Source: Isoetes taiwanensis (taxonomy: Eukaryota > Streptophyta > Lycopodiopsida > Isoetales > Isoetaceae). From it: a DNA stretch of 64,000 nt. This document shows positions 1 to 10,122 of this stretch, piece by piece; within the stretch, counting starts at the first letter, position 1, and each line of letters starts with the position of its first letter. The stretch lies in the NCBI GenBank assembly GCA_021234155.1, contig JAJEKV010000010.1, positions 9,898,406 through 9,962,405 of the forward strand, given 5' to 3'. The position numbers and the translations under genes are program-made. The notes below the pieces were generated by a model that did not search any database, was not told where the DNA came from, and worked only from the letters and a program-made list of their open reading frames with translations.

Positions 1-29
1 TCGCACCAATTTACAAAGCGGTGATAAGC

Positions 30-1538
30 ATGACCCTTCTAATTATCGCATGATCATGGTAAGTTCCATATTTTCAAAGCTCTTAGCCGCTTCCGAGAAG
101 CGCTTGACATCATGGGCGTAACATACCGGTGTAATGCGTCTTTGGGACATGCGTGCTTTCGTCCATGCCATTCTACAATAGACCATATTTTTACATTGCG
201 CAACGAAGTTTGAAACAAGACCTCTATATATGCTTTGTAGATTTTACTTCTGCTTTTGATACAATACCACGCGAGCTTCTTTGGCAGCGCTTGCAGGCAC
301 TTGGGGTTCCACAAGATCTTCAAAATGCAGTTTATCGGCTCTATGAAAGGGTTTTTGCTAAATTTCCAGCATCAGGTACTCAAATCACTAGCAATATTGG
401 AGTTCGTCAGGGTTGCCCTTTATCTCCTACACTCTTTGGCTTGTACATTGATCAATTGGAAGAATGGCTTGATAATCATGGCGGCGGAGGTCCACATTTG
501 GCACACTATATCATTAGGCAACTTATTTATGCTGATGATGTTTCACTTCTGGCACATACCACTGCTAGTATGCATCAACATTTACATGCTCTGCACAGTT
601 TACGTGGAGAACACAGTCTCAAGTGTTAATCGCAAAAGACCAAGCTTTTGGTAGTTCAATCTTCTCGTCACAACGTTCCCCTATGCACTATGATAGCCGC
701 TGGGTTGAAGTTGTAGATAGCTACAAGTATCTTGGTGTAGAATTCTCGTAAGAACACACTCGGGAACGATTGTATTACCAAGCCGGTGGGTCACCGGATG
801 GAGAGCGATCTATGCAATGCAAAACAATTGTTTTCGCGCAAAAATTCATGATTGGCCACGGAAAGCCCACTTGTTTCGGGCTTTGGTAGAGCCTGTTTTA
901 CTGTATGGTTCTGAAGTGTGGGGGCCTGCCATTAGTGCTAGTGCTTGGGAGAGCTTGGAGCGGGTGCAAAAGTCCTTTCTCATTTACAGCCTTGGAGTTA
1001 AAACAATGGTGCCCTATGCTATTCTTTTACAAGAGACAGGTTTTTGGCCTCTTCAACATTCTAACATAAAGCGCCATCTCCACTATATCTGCAAGGTGCA
1101 CCACATGGATGATGTTAGGTATCCTGTTCTTGCACTTGCCATGGCTGAATCTCCTCAGCGTTTGAAACAATGTTGGAAAGAGCATTGCACTACATGGTTT
1201 TCCGTTGGGTCAGTAACAACGAGAAAACCGCCTCGATGCTTGCCGGGCCTGATCCCGAGCTTTTGCAACAATATCTTAATGGTCGTTTTTCTCAAAAGAT
1301 ATGGGACGCAGTTACTTTGGCCCAAGTGAAAACTGGTCATTATCATGCACACATAAATCCCACTTTAGCACCAGGGCCCCAAGCTTATTTGCTTGCTTCA
1401 TTGTCTAGGAAAAAGCTTGTAGCTATTGCATCAATTCGCATGGGGTCCCACAGGCTATGGATTGAGACAGGTAGATGGGAGCGGCTGCAATTGCCGCGAA
1501 GCGAGACTATGTGCTCGCTTGCCGCCATGTGTTATTGA
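30..1538 (+). pseudogene. LINE ORF2 remnant: reverse transcriptase and C-terminal region
   Basis: Three pieces in different frames together cover most of a non-LTR reverse transcriptase. The piece 153-629 holds motif A (FVDFTSAFDTIPR), motif B (GVRQGCPLSPTLFGLYID) and the catalytic YADDV. The piece 817-1,329 holds the post-RT region (LVEPVLLYGSEVWGP, GVKTMVPYAILLQETGF), also seen in the LINEs at 15 kb and 26 kb. The reading continues in another frame from about 1,205 to 1,538. At least two frameshifts plus a damaged stretch near 630-815 rule out a working enzyme. The family primes reverse transcription at a nicked target; function here is lost. Confidence 0.8.
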
Positions 1539-1828
1539 AGATGAAAGGCATACTCTTTTACGAGTTGCCCCGCTTTTGAGATAGTTCGAATCATTTTTCG
1601 ACCTTAGCATTCCATTCCACGCCCACAACTTCTCAACCAAGCACCATCCGTGCATGACTTGGCATTATACATACTTGAGGTTCTAGATAAACGCCCGCAA
1701 TTACCGAGCCCCCAAAGAGTCATTATCTAAGCTTGTCTAGTATCATCATTACTGCAAAGGTTTTTCCCTTGAAAACCTTTCGAGGCAGGGGTTTTTTAAT
1801 CCTAGTAGTAATGATTGTACTAGCCCAT

Positions 1829-1905
1829 TGTATGGGTCCCATGACCTATTGGTCTTCGTGGACGTTAAAAAAACTATTCTATTCTATTCTATTCTTTAAC
1901 TTGCC
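1829..1905 (+). repeat. LINE 3' UTR block and (ATTCT)n tail
   Basis: A conserved 3' UTR block ends at GTGGAC (about 1,858-1,863). A short A run and tandem ATTCT units follow to about 1,895. The same block followed by short repeats occurs in reverse at 9,100-9,161 and 25,259-25,320. A microsatellite rather than a poly(A) tail marks the 3' end of this family. Confidence 0.75.
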
Positions 1906-3069
1906 TTTGTTTCCTGCCATCAACAAAACAGGTTTTATGAGCATAAAAATCAGCAATCCAATGAAGCCAACAACAGAATAGAGACCTTTTTTCTGATCAG
2001 CCAAGAACTTATCAAATTGCAACATATCATGATCATCAAGGTGGTATCTACCATTCTCAGGGTTGTACGTTAAAGATGCTAGTGCTATTACAGAATCTAA
2101 TGAGATTGATTGACTATCTGATAGGTCAAAACTGTACCACGACCTCCTAGCAGCTTTATGCTCTTTATACCAAGCCAAATTAAGCTCAATGCAGTAAGGG
2201 GGTCTGTTCACCAAGTCTACTGACTCTCTAGTTTCTTTCCATGCCCTCCCAAGTTTTCTGCGCCTACTAAGCACTCTTCCCAAATACCACACCTGCATGA
2301 CGTCATTCTTATTTCTGTTTCTTAGCTCTTTCTTGCTACTGGAATCCATCTCGAAGTAGATTGCACAATCTGACCCAATACCAAGAGAGGTTGCAGCATT
2401 TATGAACTTGTCTTCAGGGCGTACTAGTGACTGTATCTTGACCTTTGTCAATCTATCTTTGGAAAGCCATGGATTACCATTCAGCTGGCTAACCAAAGTA
2501 CCTTTACATATAAGTTTATTATCAATCATCACATTTTTATCAATTTTTGTGGTGGATGGTGCTTCTATCTCATCCACCATGGACTCAAAGGTATGCCTTA
2601 ACTCCAATTCTGATGTAACCTCATTGGGAAAGTCATTGTTGATTGCGGAAATACCATCACACTCTGCTTCTAAATTCACATCATCCGACTCATCTCCAAC
2701 AAAGGTTGTGTCTAATTCCTTGAAGTAGTCTTTGTTGAAGAAATCTTCGTGCTTCCAAGGGCTGCTCCACCAAGTATCCTCTCCAACTTCCTCACAATTG
2801 ATTCCTACTCGTGCACATAATTCTGATGCATGGTGCAGACCTGCCTCTAATGCTTCCACAATCATGTCATCCGTGCTTACAAATGTGTAATCGGCCAAAT
2901 CACACCTCAACTCATTGCCTTCCCCATCTAACTTCTTCTCGAAAACTTGCCAAATGTTCTCCTGCTTGGCATGGGCTGCAGGGAATAGAAATTGTCCAAG
3001 TGATTGAAATTCTGCCACTCTATTCAGAGCACTTGCACTCTCAAGTACATCAGCACACAAGGCCCCCAA
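1879..3069 (-). CDS. Hypothetical protein, 396 codons, C-terminus replaced by LINE tail
   Basis: One long open frame on the minus strand with protein-like composition, acidic in its first half and with a likely membrane helix near the C-terminus (GLYSVVGFIGLLIFMLI). I do not recognise the family. The frame opens at a TTG with no clear upstream ATG; the first Met codon is roughly 80 codons in (TDDMIVEAL), so an upstream exon is possible. The last codons (NRIE, stop) come from the ATTCT repeats of the LINE on the other strand, so the original C-terminus was cut off by that insertion. It could be a truncated host gene or a DNA-transposon accessory gene. Confidence 0.5.
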   Translation of the reverse strand: MGALCADVLESASALNRVAEFQSLGQFLFPAAHAKQENIWQVFEKKLDGEGNELRCDLADYTFVSTDDMIVEALEAGLHHASELCARVGINCEEVGEDTWWSSPWKHEDFFNKDYFKELDTTFVGDESDDVNLEAECDGISAINNDFPNEVTSELELRHTFESMVDEIEAPSTTKIDKNVMIDNKLICKGTLVSQLNGNPWLSKDRLTKVKIQSLVRPEDKFINAATSLGIGSDCAIYFEMDSSSKKELRNRNKNDVMQVWYLGRVLSRRRKLGRAWKETRESVDLVNRPPYCIELNLAWYKEHKAARRSWYSFDLSDSQSISLDSVIALASLTYNPENGRYHLDDHDMLQFDKFLADQKKGLYSVVGFIGLLIFMLIKPVLLMAGNKGKLKNRIE

Positions 3070-4660
3070 AATGGAATCAATATGATTTTATTTTTATGGC
3101 CAAATCTATAAAGCAGTACATGTTAGTAGGTTCAAAAGTTTACAAACCATGTCTGGTTATCTAATATGGTTCATCAATATATTTTTCTAAGGTGATAAGC
3201 CAATATTGTTTTGTGACATGGTATTGAAACATGGCAATTTTAATTGGTATCTGTAACAACTTAAACTATATGATATGTACTATTATTTAGGATGTCAAGT
3301 TTAGTAGACTGGTATTTGATCACATCTATCTTCTTTAGTATATTGACATGGTAATTTTAAGCGCATAATTATCATGATGTTTTATGGTGATTAACCACCA
3401 ATACACAATGTGATAAATGATATTGGTTTATTTATGATAATATGACTTTTTTTACCCTATTTTTCTCCATAGTACTAAAAGATAACTATTTCACTTAGTT
3501 TTTCTAATAAATTAAAATGTCTGATACAAACTAATGCTTAGTATTTCAAGTTTAATGGAATGGTTTTTAATCGAATCTATCTTCCTCGATATATTGACTC
3601 GGTAGATTATTCAATTATTTTGTAGCTATTAATGGACAACATTTAACGTGGCAAATTGACATGGTTTAAATTTGTTAATATTATTTTTTTCTATAATTTT
3701 GAATACAATTTTGAAAGGCCTAGTTTTTAATATATGATATTTAATAACACAAAATATGATATTTAATAGCACTTCGTGTGTGACATTTAGTGATATGATA
3801 TTGGAGCATGATATTTATCCTTGATATATTAGCACAATGAACATAATACTTTAACACAAAGTAAGATGCTAAATTTTGAATGATTATTGATTGATAAAAT
3901 TTATTTATAAAACAATCTTACTCCGATAATTATCATTGTTTTTATTTTTTTAGGAGAAAAAAAGACAACGTTTGGAAGTAATTTTTAAACATTCTCATAA
4001 GGACAGATTGCATAGATGAAACAACTCTTTCAACGCAAATATTCTCCTAGGGAATTTTATAAAACCTAGAACAAATACAAAATCTAATAAATTTATGGAA
4101 CATCTACTGCTGCCTTCGTCATCTGGGAAGTTTTCTAGCTTAAATCCCCAGGGGCATGAGGCACTGCGGGTGTACACAATCAAGGGAATCTTGTACAAGT
4201 TAGGCACCCGATCATGGGCGATGATAAGATCATCGTTAACGGTCCTTAAGCTCAAATCTTATGGGCCATGATCGATTGCAAGGTAGTAGGGGTAATCTTG
4301 AGCTAGTAGTCCGGCTCAATGAGGTAATTAGAGGGGTGGTCCCCTAAAACCACAAACTTAATAACTAAACTAACGCAATGTGCTAATTGTGCAGGCCAAT
4401 GAAGGGAACATGGAGGAGGGAGCATGTTACGAGAAGATAGGGGTCATAAATTTTAGACTTAACTATAAACTCCTAAACTTGTTAGTTATTAAGGCTATAT
4501 AATTTTTGTATAAGTATATAAATGTAGCCTTACAATTGACGTCATAAGTAATTAAGAGAAAGTTGATATTTTCAACAAAGTTAAGTTCCTATATGCTTGT
4601 TGTGAGTTTTTGCAAGGTTGATGCAGGTTCGTCACATTATCGTAATGCTGACAACATTAT
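3070..4660. other. AT-rich stretch without a recognised gene
   Basis: Very AT-rich DNA with repeated short phrases around TATGATATTTAATA and 'ATTGACATGGTA'. An 86-codon frame at 3,995-4,255 (-) is open but resembles nothing I know. Nothing else is supported. Confidence 0.5.
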
Positions 4661-4662
4661 GT

Positions 4663-4675
4663 TAAAGGGGGAGAA
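4663..4675 (+). other. Polypurine tract before LTR 1
   Basis: The run AAAGGGGGAGAA lies directly before the TGTGACG start of LTR 1. This is the standard position of the plus-strand primer at the right end of an LTR retrotransposon, so it suggests that LTR 1 was once a 3' LTR. Confidence 0.6.
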
Positions 4676-5774
4676 TGTGACGTTTCCTTAAAATATACGC
4701 TATAAATACGTATATTTCTAGGCCATGTCACTACAAGCCTACTTTAGTAGCCCTGCACCCACACATGGACCCACCCAATTGGAGCCATGCGGCATGACTT
4801 GACAACCCATAAATGGCCAAACCCTAACCCTAGGCAATTTTTCTGGCTCCCACAGTCTTGAAACCTTGTTCACGCTCAAAACTCTGTTTCGAGAACCGTC
4901 TGTTGTGGCATAGCCTAGCACATTAGCCTCCTGAGCGTGTGCACATCCGAAGGAGCGGAATCTACTTCCAACCCTTCGAAGATCATAGAGACGCTGGGAG
5001 CAGGAGGGAGATCTTCAAGAGAAGGTATTTGGAATAGAGTCTTTGGTAAATCACCTGGAAGTTAGGGTTCCAGGTGGGTTAGCTTTTTGTATCTCCAGTA
5101 GATCCATTCTAGGAGCTTCAGTCTAGATCTTGAGCCCTAATCAATGAACCCTAAGTGTAAATTAGATGCATATGATTAGGATTAGATGTTGTTCTCATTA
5201 TTTATCATTGTCCCAGAGCTAATTTATGATGTTTTAGTATGTTGACTATGTTTCTCTTCTTTTGATGCACATGTTTGGTATTTCATTGGATTATGTTGTC
5301 ATTGTCTAGCACTATATTCACATAGAGTATTTTGTTTGCTTATGCTTATGCTTATATCTTTGTATCCAAGATTCCAATGTATTTTCATGCATGCAGTGGC
5401 AGCCAGGGATCCCCACTTAGTCACGAGGACTAACTCCAGTGGGTGCATGTGCAGCGAACAAGCAAGGCAATTTGGATGGCATCAATGTAGTTGAGGATCG
5501 TGGTTGTGATCTTAGAGTTAGAAAGCTTTTGTTTAGCTTGCTTAGCAGTGTTTATGCATATACATTGAGAGTATTGTGGATAGTACATCCTTTGAATTTG
5601 TACATCCTTGATGGATAGTGGGAATTATATTGTATCTCAATGAGGATGGATTTCTAGTAATAATTTAAGTTTCAATTGTGCAAAAGGAAGATTCAATTCT
5701 TCACCACCATTAATAAGCTAAGTTTTGACAAGATCCCGAGTTGCCTGGAGGGTCAACTCAGCAAGCTCGTCACA
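4676..5774 (+). mobile_element. LTR 1 of an LTR retrotransposon (about 1.1 kb)
   Basis: The segment begins TGTGACG and ends CGTCACA, a perfect 7-bp terminal inverted repeat with TG..CA ends. It is preceded by a polypurine tract and followed two bases later by a tRNA-type primer-binding site. A TATA-like CTATAAATACG lies about 25 bases in, early for an LTR promoter. I found no second copy of this LTR in the window, so the boundary rests on the flanking signals. Confidence 0.65.
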
Positions 5775-5776
5775 GT

Positions 5777-5789
5777 TGGTATCAGAGCA
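5777..5789 (+). other. Primer-binding site 1 (initiator-Met tRNA type)
   Basis: TGGTATCAGAGC matches the plant LTR-retrotransposon site that pairs with the 3' end of initiator methionine tRNA. It sits just after the CA end of LTR 1. Confidence 0.75.
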
Positions 5790-6075
5790 ATGTTGGATCC
5801 TTGGGTGTTGATATTATGATCTGTGGATTACAGAGAGATCTAAAAATGCTATCCTCAGGAGGAGTAGTATTTAGAGGCTTCGTGGTTACCATATTTAGAG
5901 GCTTCGTATTTAGAGTCTCCATATAAGCAACGAGAGCAACTCTTGATGATGTTGAGGTACGGATTAGTGAATAAGTTGGCATTGCATATTAATTCTATAA
6001 GTTGTTGGAGGATTGCTTCACCAAATCAATGATCGCCCATGAGGACATGGGTTAAATTTTAGAAGGGGACGAGAC
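5790..6075 (+). other. Short internal remnant between two LTRs, with polypurine tract 2
   Basis: Only about 300 bp lie between the first primer-binding site and the second LTR, so nearly all gag-pol coding sequence is missing. The frame at about 6,004-6,054 (KLLEDCFTKSMIAHEDMG, stop) ends just before AGAAGGGGACGAGAC. This looks like the end of a polyprotein followed by a polypurine tract. The phrase TATTTAGAGGCTTCG is repeated at 5,869 and 5,892. Confidence 0.45.
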
Positions 6076-7343
6076 TGTAACGGTCCTGGCCACCTGATGG
6101 CCACCTGATGGGTCAATATACGTATTTATGTATGTATATACATATTCATGGCATGTATGCAGCATGAGACCAGGGTTTTATCTCTTTGGAGAAAGGAATG
6201 TTGCAGAGCATGAAGGCAGGGAGCAATTCTGTGCAGTTTTAAAGCCCAAACTTTGGAGCGTCATATCTCGGCGACCCCAGATCCTTTTCAAGTGATTTTT
6301 CTTTTTCTGAAAATATCTTCAAGTAAGCTTTCCAGAATGGGTGTAATCAGCTGAAACACGTCCATATGCAAAAGTTATGATATAAAGTGTGATGCTGGGT
6401 CAGAATTGACTGCACTATGTATGTTCTTCTGCAGTTTGATTCTTGGAGCTAGAAGGCGATCTTTTGAGGTGCAAGCAATTGTAAGGGGTTTAGAGGTCTA
6501 TACATGAAGAAATTCTTAGGTGGGGTTTTGCTTTTGATTAGTTGAGATGCTATGAGCTGCCATGATTAGTCCGTACATGATTTTTGCATGTGCATATGAT
6601 AAATTATAAAATGGTTGGAGACTCATAAGGCTATGGAAGTTAACCAGTCATTTGGAAACATATCTGGAAAGGCTAATTCTAAGTCAAGAAGGTGTGAAAT
6701 TACTTGAGAGGTGTCGAGATAGTGATATGGTTATGGTAGCTCAGGGGAGTGGCCTTGAACGTTGGTCTTGGTGGACTAGCATGGGTGTGTGAGATTGGCG
6801 AAATAATGGCAAGACAAGGCATATAAATTGGCAAAGACATCAATAATATCTTATGAGATATTATCTAAAAGTTAAGGATTGGACGATTTTGGCTTATAAT
6901 AGGAAGAGCCGAAATAGTAAAAGGGAATCGTGCCTCTTAAAAAATAGGTGCAGCATCGGATTTATAGAAGGACAGCATCGAATCATAGGGGACAACTCCA
7001 ACGGCTGCTGTGCAACTTTCGGATCATCACCAACAGGCTGCATCGAAACTTTAGAAGGCAACACCATCGACCACCAATCAGCATCCGGAACGTCTCCATC
7101 CTAGCTGCTACTGTCGGATCTGCTAGAACCAGTTTTGCCCGCCTAATTCTTCTGCTGATAATCCAGATCCTTGCTTTGAAGTCTTGCCATTGCCTTCTGC
7201 CTTGTGGTTAGTTTGCCAGATCTCAACACCGGTTGGCCCAGTTGGGTAGAGAACTGCCATTAATTGTCTTGAGTTGTGAATCTGTTTCTAGTTTTAGTGA
7301 ACTAGAGCCGGTTCAGTCTGAGCTATTGTTGTAGCTCGTATCA
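6076..7343 (+). mobile_element. LTR 2, different family (about 1.27 kb)
   Basis: The segment starts TGTAACGG right after a polypurine tract and ends ..CGTATCA just before a second primer-binding site and a gag frame. Its sequence is unlike LTR 1. The left end has a direct repeat GGCCACCTGAT (6,089 and 6,101). The right end is placed by the primer-binding site, and the inverted-repeat match at the ends is imperfect. Confidence 0.55.
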
Positions 7344-7345
7344 AT

Positions 7346-7358
7346 TGATATCAGAGCC
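7346..7358 (+). other. Primer-binding site 2
   Basis: TGATATCAGAGCC differs at one base from the common TGGTATCAGAGC site for initiator methionine tRNA. It lies 40 bases before the gag start, the usual arrangement. Confidence 0.65.
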
Positions 7359-7386
7359 TGACAATTTTGCACTGGTAAAAACATTT

Positions 7387-8377
7387 ATGGCATCCAATTC
7401 AGGACCAACAGATGCAGAGACTTACTGGAAAGCAATTACCTCAGCTTATACAGCGGCAAACCAGATGGGAATTTCCATGCCTGAATCTCAAGAAGAGGCT
7501 ATCAGGAAATTAGAGCATCTGGCGATTGCACTGGGTTATGTAAGTAATGAATTGTTGCAGAATATGAGAACCCCTGTACCTCCGCTACCTTCTGAACCTG
7601 CTCCCATAAATCCGCCTCCTCCCAATGAAGAAGAAATTCTTCCTGGCAAGAAGAATAAGTGCAAATGGTTGGAAAAGTCCGACATGCCTTCTTTCCGTGG
7701 ATATCCTGCTAAGCCCGCATAGGTTATCGGATTTCTGAGCACTTGGGAGTCGTTTTTGAAGAGAGTTGAAGCAACGGAGGAAGAAAAGTTAGGCGTTATG
7801 GATATATATTTAAAAGGCACTGCGCAGTTATGGTGGCAGGGAAGAAAGAGACTCGATCCAGTAATAAGTAATTGGGATGATTTTAGGAAGGAGTTTGAAG
7901 CGCAATACCTGCCTCCAGATTATTACCAAGTAATCCAAAGAGAATGGGATCATATTCAGCAAACAGAGAAGGAGACTGTGAATGGTTTCACTATGAAATT
8001 CAATCACTTGGCTGCGCAGATGAATAACATGGACTCAGGAATTGACGTGAAAATACATCAATGGATTACGTACGGATATCTTCAGCGAGGTTAGCTACTC
8101 TAGGCCCAAGGACTTACGAGATGCCATAATTTATGCATCTGCTTCTGAGTTGAAAATTAATCCAAAAGCAAAAAGAAGTTATGCATGGCAGTCATACACC
8201 AGCCCAGATGACGAGAACGAGGGAAAACAGAAAAGGAGAAAGGAAGTGGATGTGGAAACCCCTGAGAATGCATCTGAGCAAAAGAAAGGAAATATGGTTA
8301 AGTCCAGGGAAATACGTTGTTTTCGTTGTGGTGGAAATCACTATCAGAGATATTGCCCTGAGAATAAAGCTGTTATA
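7387..8377 (+). pseudogene. Ty3-type gag remnant with CCHC zinc knuckle
   Basis: ATG at 7,387 (MASNSGPTDAETYWKA) opens a gag frame. The proline-rich stretch ends near 7,680, then the capsid-type core follows (LKGTAQLWWQGRKR, WDDFRKEFEAQYLP, EWDHIQQTEKETVNGF), typical of retrotransposon gag. A basic linker and a zinc knuckle CFRCGGNHYQRYC (about 8,319-8,357) follow. The frame is broken by one in-frame TAG at 7,720 and a frameshift near 8,050-8,090. No protease, RT or integrase can be recognised after it, so this element was cut down to LTR plus gag. Gag would form the particle that holds the RNA. Confidence 0.8.
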
Positions 8378-8796
8378 AGGTCTGGATACTTCTGGAGATA
8401 TGCCCACACAAAGAAAACTACCATAAAAAATCAAAGAACTCAAAGAATTTCTTAACAAAGCATATCATTTATGATAATATTGGCAAACCTTAAGCTACAT
8501 TGTAAAGATCAAGCCAACAAAATTATAAACTTCAGATACCTTGGCACCCTGTTTCAATTGGGACTTGGTGGAAAGGGATTCCAAAATCAAAGCAAATGCC
8601 CCTTCTCTAGAAAGAAACAATGTTTCTCTGGGCTCACCTATCTTGCCCTTTTTTCATCTCTGCTATTAAGTCAAAATCTCTAAGAAAATCTATAATATTT
8701 ATTTTAGAAGCTGAAAATGAGAGCTCTCTAAGTTATGGTTTAATTGATTTCATGTGTTATTTTTTATGGTTCAAAGCTTGTGCCCCTAGGATGTAC
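8378..8796. other. Stretch after gag, no recognised gene
   Basis: Only short frames are open (for example 8,471-8,683 +), without recognisable protease or RT motifs. It is probably decayed element sequence. Confidence 0.4.
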
Positions 8797-9035
8797 CATG
8801 CCACCTGGTTGGCTCCAACATGCCACGTGGGCTCTATCATGCCAAGGTGGCTCAAACATGCCATGTGGGCTCCAACATGCCACCTAGGCTCCGAATGTCA
8901 AAGTGGCTCAAACATGCCACCTAAGCTTCAACATGTCAAGGTGGCTCAAACATGCCACGTGGGCTCCAACATGCCAAAATGGCTCAAACACGCCACCTAG
9001 GCTCCAGCATGCCAAGGTGCCTCCAGCATTCCAAT
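8797..9035. repeat. Degenerate tandem repeat of about 20 bp with G-box copies
   Basis: About eleven imperfect units of the form GGCTCCAACATGCCACGTGG / GGCTCAAACATGCCAAGGTG. Two units hold the palindrome CACGTG (8,824 and 8,957), the G-box core bound by plant bZIP and bHLH factors; other units have CACCTAGG or CATGTGGG variants. Confidence 0.8.
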
Positions 9036-9099
9036 TCAAACATTAATGGCCTAAAAATGCCTTTTCTAATGATTTTTTTTTTTAGGTTTAACTTGTTTG

Positions 9100-9940
9100 G
9101 TTCAAGAGTAGAATAGAATATGTTTTTATTGTCCACGGAGACCAACTGGCCTATGGGACCCAAACAAAGAGAGAGCAGCAAGCGTATTACTACCATGATT
9201 AAAAAACCCCCGCCCCGAAGGGTTTTGAGGAAAAAACCTTAGCAGTAATAAGGATGCTGCTATACTGTACAATCGTATATGACAATTCAATGCTGTACCA
9301 GAGGACACAACTGAGTTCGTGTATCTATAACCTCCTAGAGGTATGATCCCAACAAGCCCACAGAGGCATGTTCAACAGCTCATGCAAGGGGTGGTGAGGC
9401 GCAATTAACTGAACATCCCGTGCCTGGATATGATCAAACGCTGGGCAGGCCCGAAGGCCGTGACATTCATCCTCAATGACGTTCTGTTGGCAACATTGAC
9501 AGATCCTGTCCTCAAGTCCCTCCCGAGTCCATTGCCCTGTCTCAATGCGGAGGCGGTGTGCACCCATACGAATGGAAGCTATCCGTCTGCGCTTCTTCAT
9601 GGGCAAATGCGTGTGCAAGTATTGTTGTGGGCCTTTTGCGAGCATGGGGTTGACTTGCTGCCTGTAGTGTGCCATTTTAACATGCAGCAGGGCGTCTGCA
9701 TCCCAGAGCTTGGCAAGGAAGCTAGCATCTAGGTACTGCCGCAATGCATTGTGCTTCTTCTTTGTCTGTACCTGCCCCCATCTGTGTGCCTGTACATTCC
9801 AACGTGAGAACCACTGAGCTTGCTTGTCCTTCCAACAGGCTTTAAGGCGATGTGGACCCATAGCTATTACCAATGCAAGGTTGGGCAATCGGGCATCACC
9901 CATACCAACTAAACTACTTTCTGAAAGTAAGGAAAGCACA
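9100..9940 (-). mobile_element. 5'-truncated LINE, same family as 1-1,905
   Basis: The minus strand reads C-terminal ORF2, then a 3' UTR with the family block (GTCCACGGAGACC..GGCCTATGGGACC on the plus strand, 9,131-9,161), then an ATTCT-rich tail at 9,100-9,130. The coding part stops abruptly near 9,940 at a point well inside ORF2, the usual 5' truncation of LINE insertions. I could not identify a clear target-site duplication. Confidence 0.8.
9325..9939 (-). CDS. LINE ORF2 C-terminal fragment, uninterrupted
   Basis: About 200 codons remain open and match the post-RT region of the LINE A family (ARLPNLALVIAMGPHRLKACW, KLWDADAL, HLPMKKRRRIASIRMGAHRL). Near the end is a zinc-binding-like pattern CQCCQQNVIEDECHGLRACP (C-x2-C..H-x4-C). 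There is no catalytic RT part, so it has no known activity alone. The open frame probably only reflects a young insertion. No promoter is evident. Confidence 0.7.
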   Translation of the reverse strand: MLSLLSESSLVGMGDARLPNLALVIAMGPHRLKACWKDKQAQWFSRWNVQAHRWGQVQTKKKHNALRQYLDASFLAKLWDADALLHVKMAHYRQQVNPMLAKGPQQYLHTHLPMKKRRRIASIRMGAHRLRIETGQWTREGLEDRICQCCQQNVIEDECHGLRACPAFDHIQARDVQLIAPHHPLHELLNMPLWACWDHTSRRL

Positions 9941-9990
9941 TGTCCTTTGTCATTTTTAATGTATTCGGCAATTAGTTATTTCAATTGTCA

Positions 9991-10122
9991 TATAAAATCT
10001 GCTTTGTGCACTTGTCGTTAGATATGAATTTCCCCAATTATCGTTGGTTCTTACATTATAAAATCTGCTTTGTGCACTTGTCGTTAGATATGAATTTCCC
10101 CAATTATCGTTGGTTCTTACAT
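9991..10122. repeat. Direct tandem duplication, 66-bp period
   Basis: Two almost identical copies, each beginning TATAAAATCTGCTTTGTGC (9,991 and 10,057), lie back to back. They look like a recent local duplication. Confidence 0.9.

Larger units (their letters stand above)
1..1905 (+). mobile_element. Non-LTR retrotransposon (LINE A-like family), 5' part outside the window
   Basis: The segment encodes reverse transcriptase and its C-terminal region and ends in a short-repeat tail, so it is the 3' part of a LINE. The order is RT fingers/palm, post-RT domain, 3' UTR, then a tail of about four ATTCT units. Its 3' UTR shares a block (GGTCCCATGACC..GGTCTTCGTGGAC, 1,835-1,863) with the LINEs at 9.1 kb and 25.3 kb, which shows one family. 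Several frameshifts and stops break the coding region, so this copy is dead. The left end is the window edge, and true 5' truncation cannot be judged. Confidence 0.85.
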
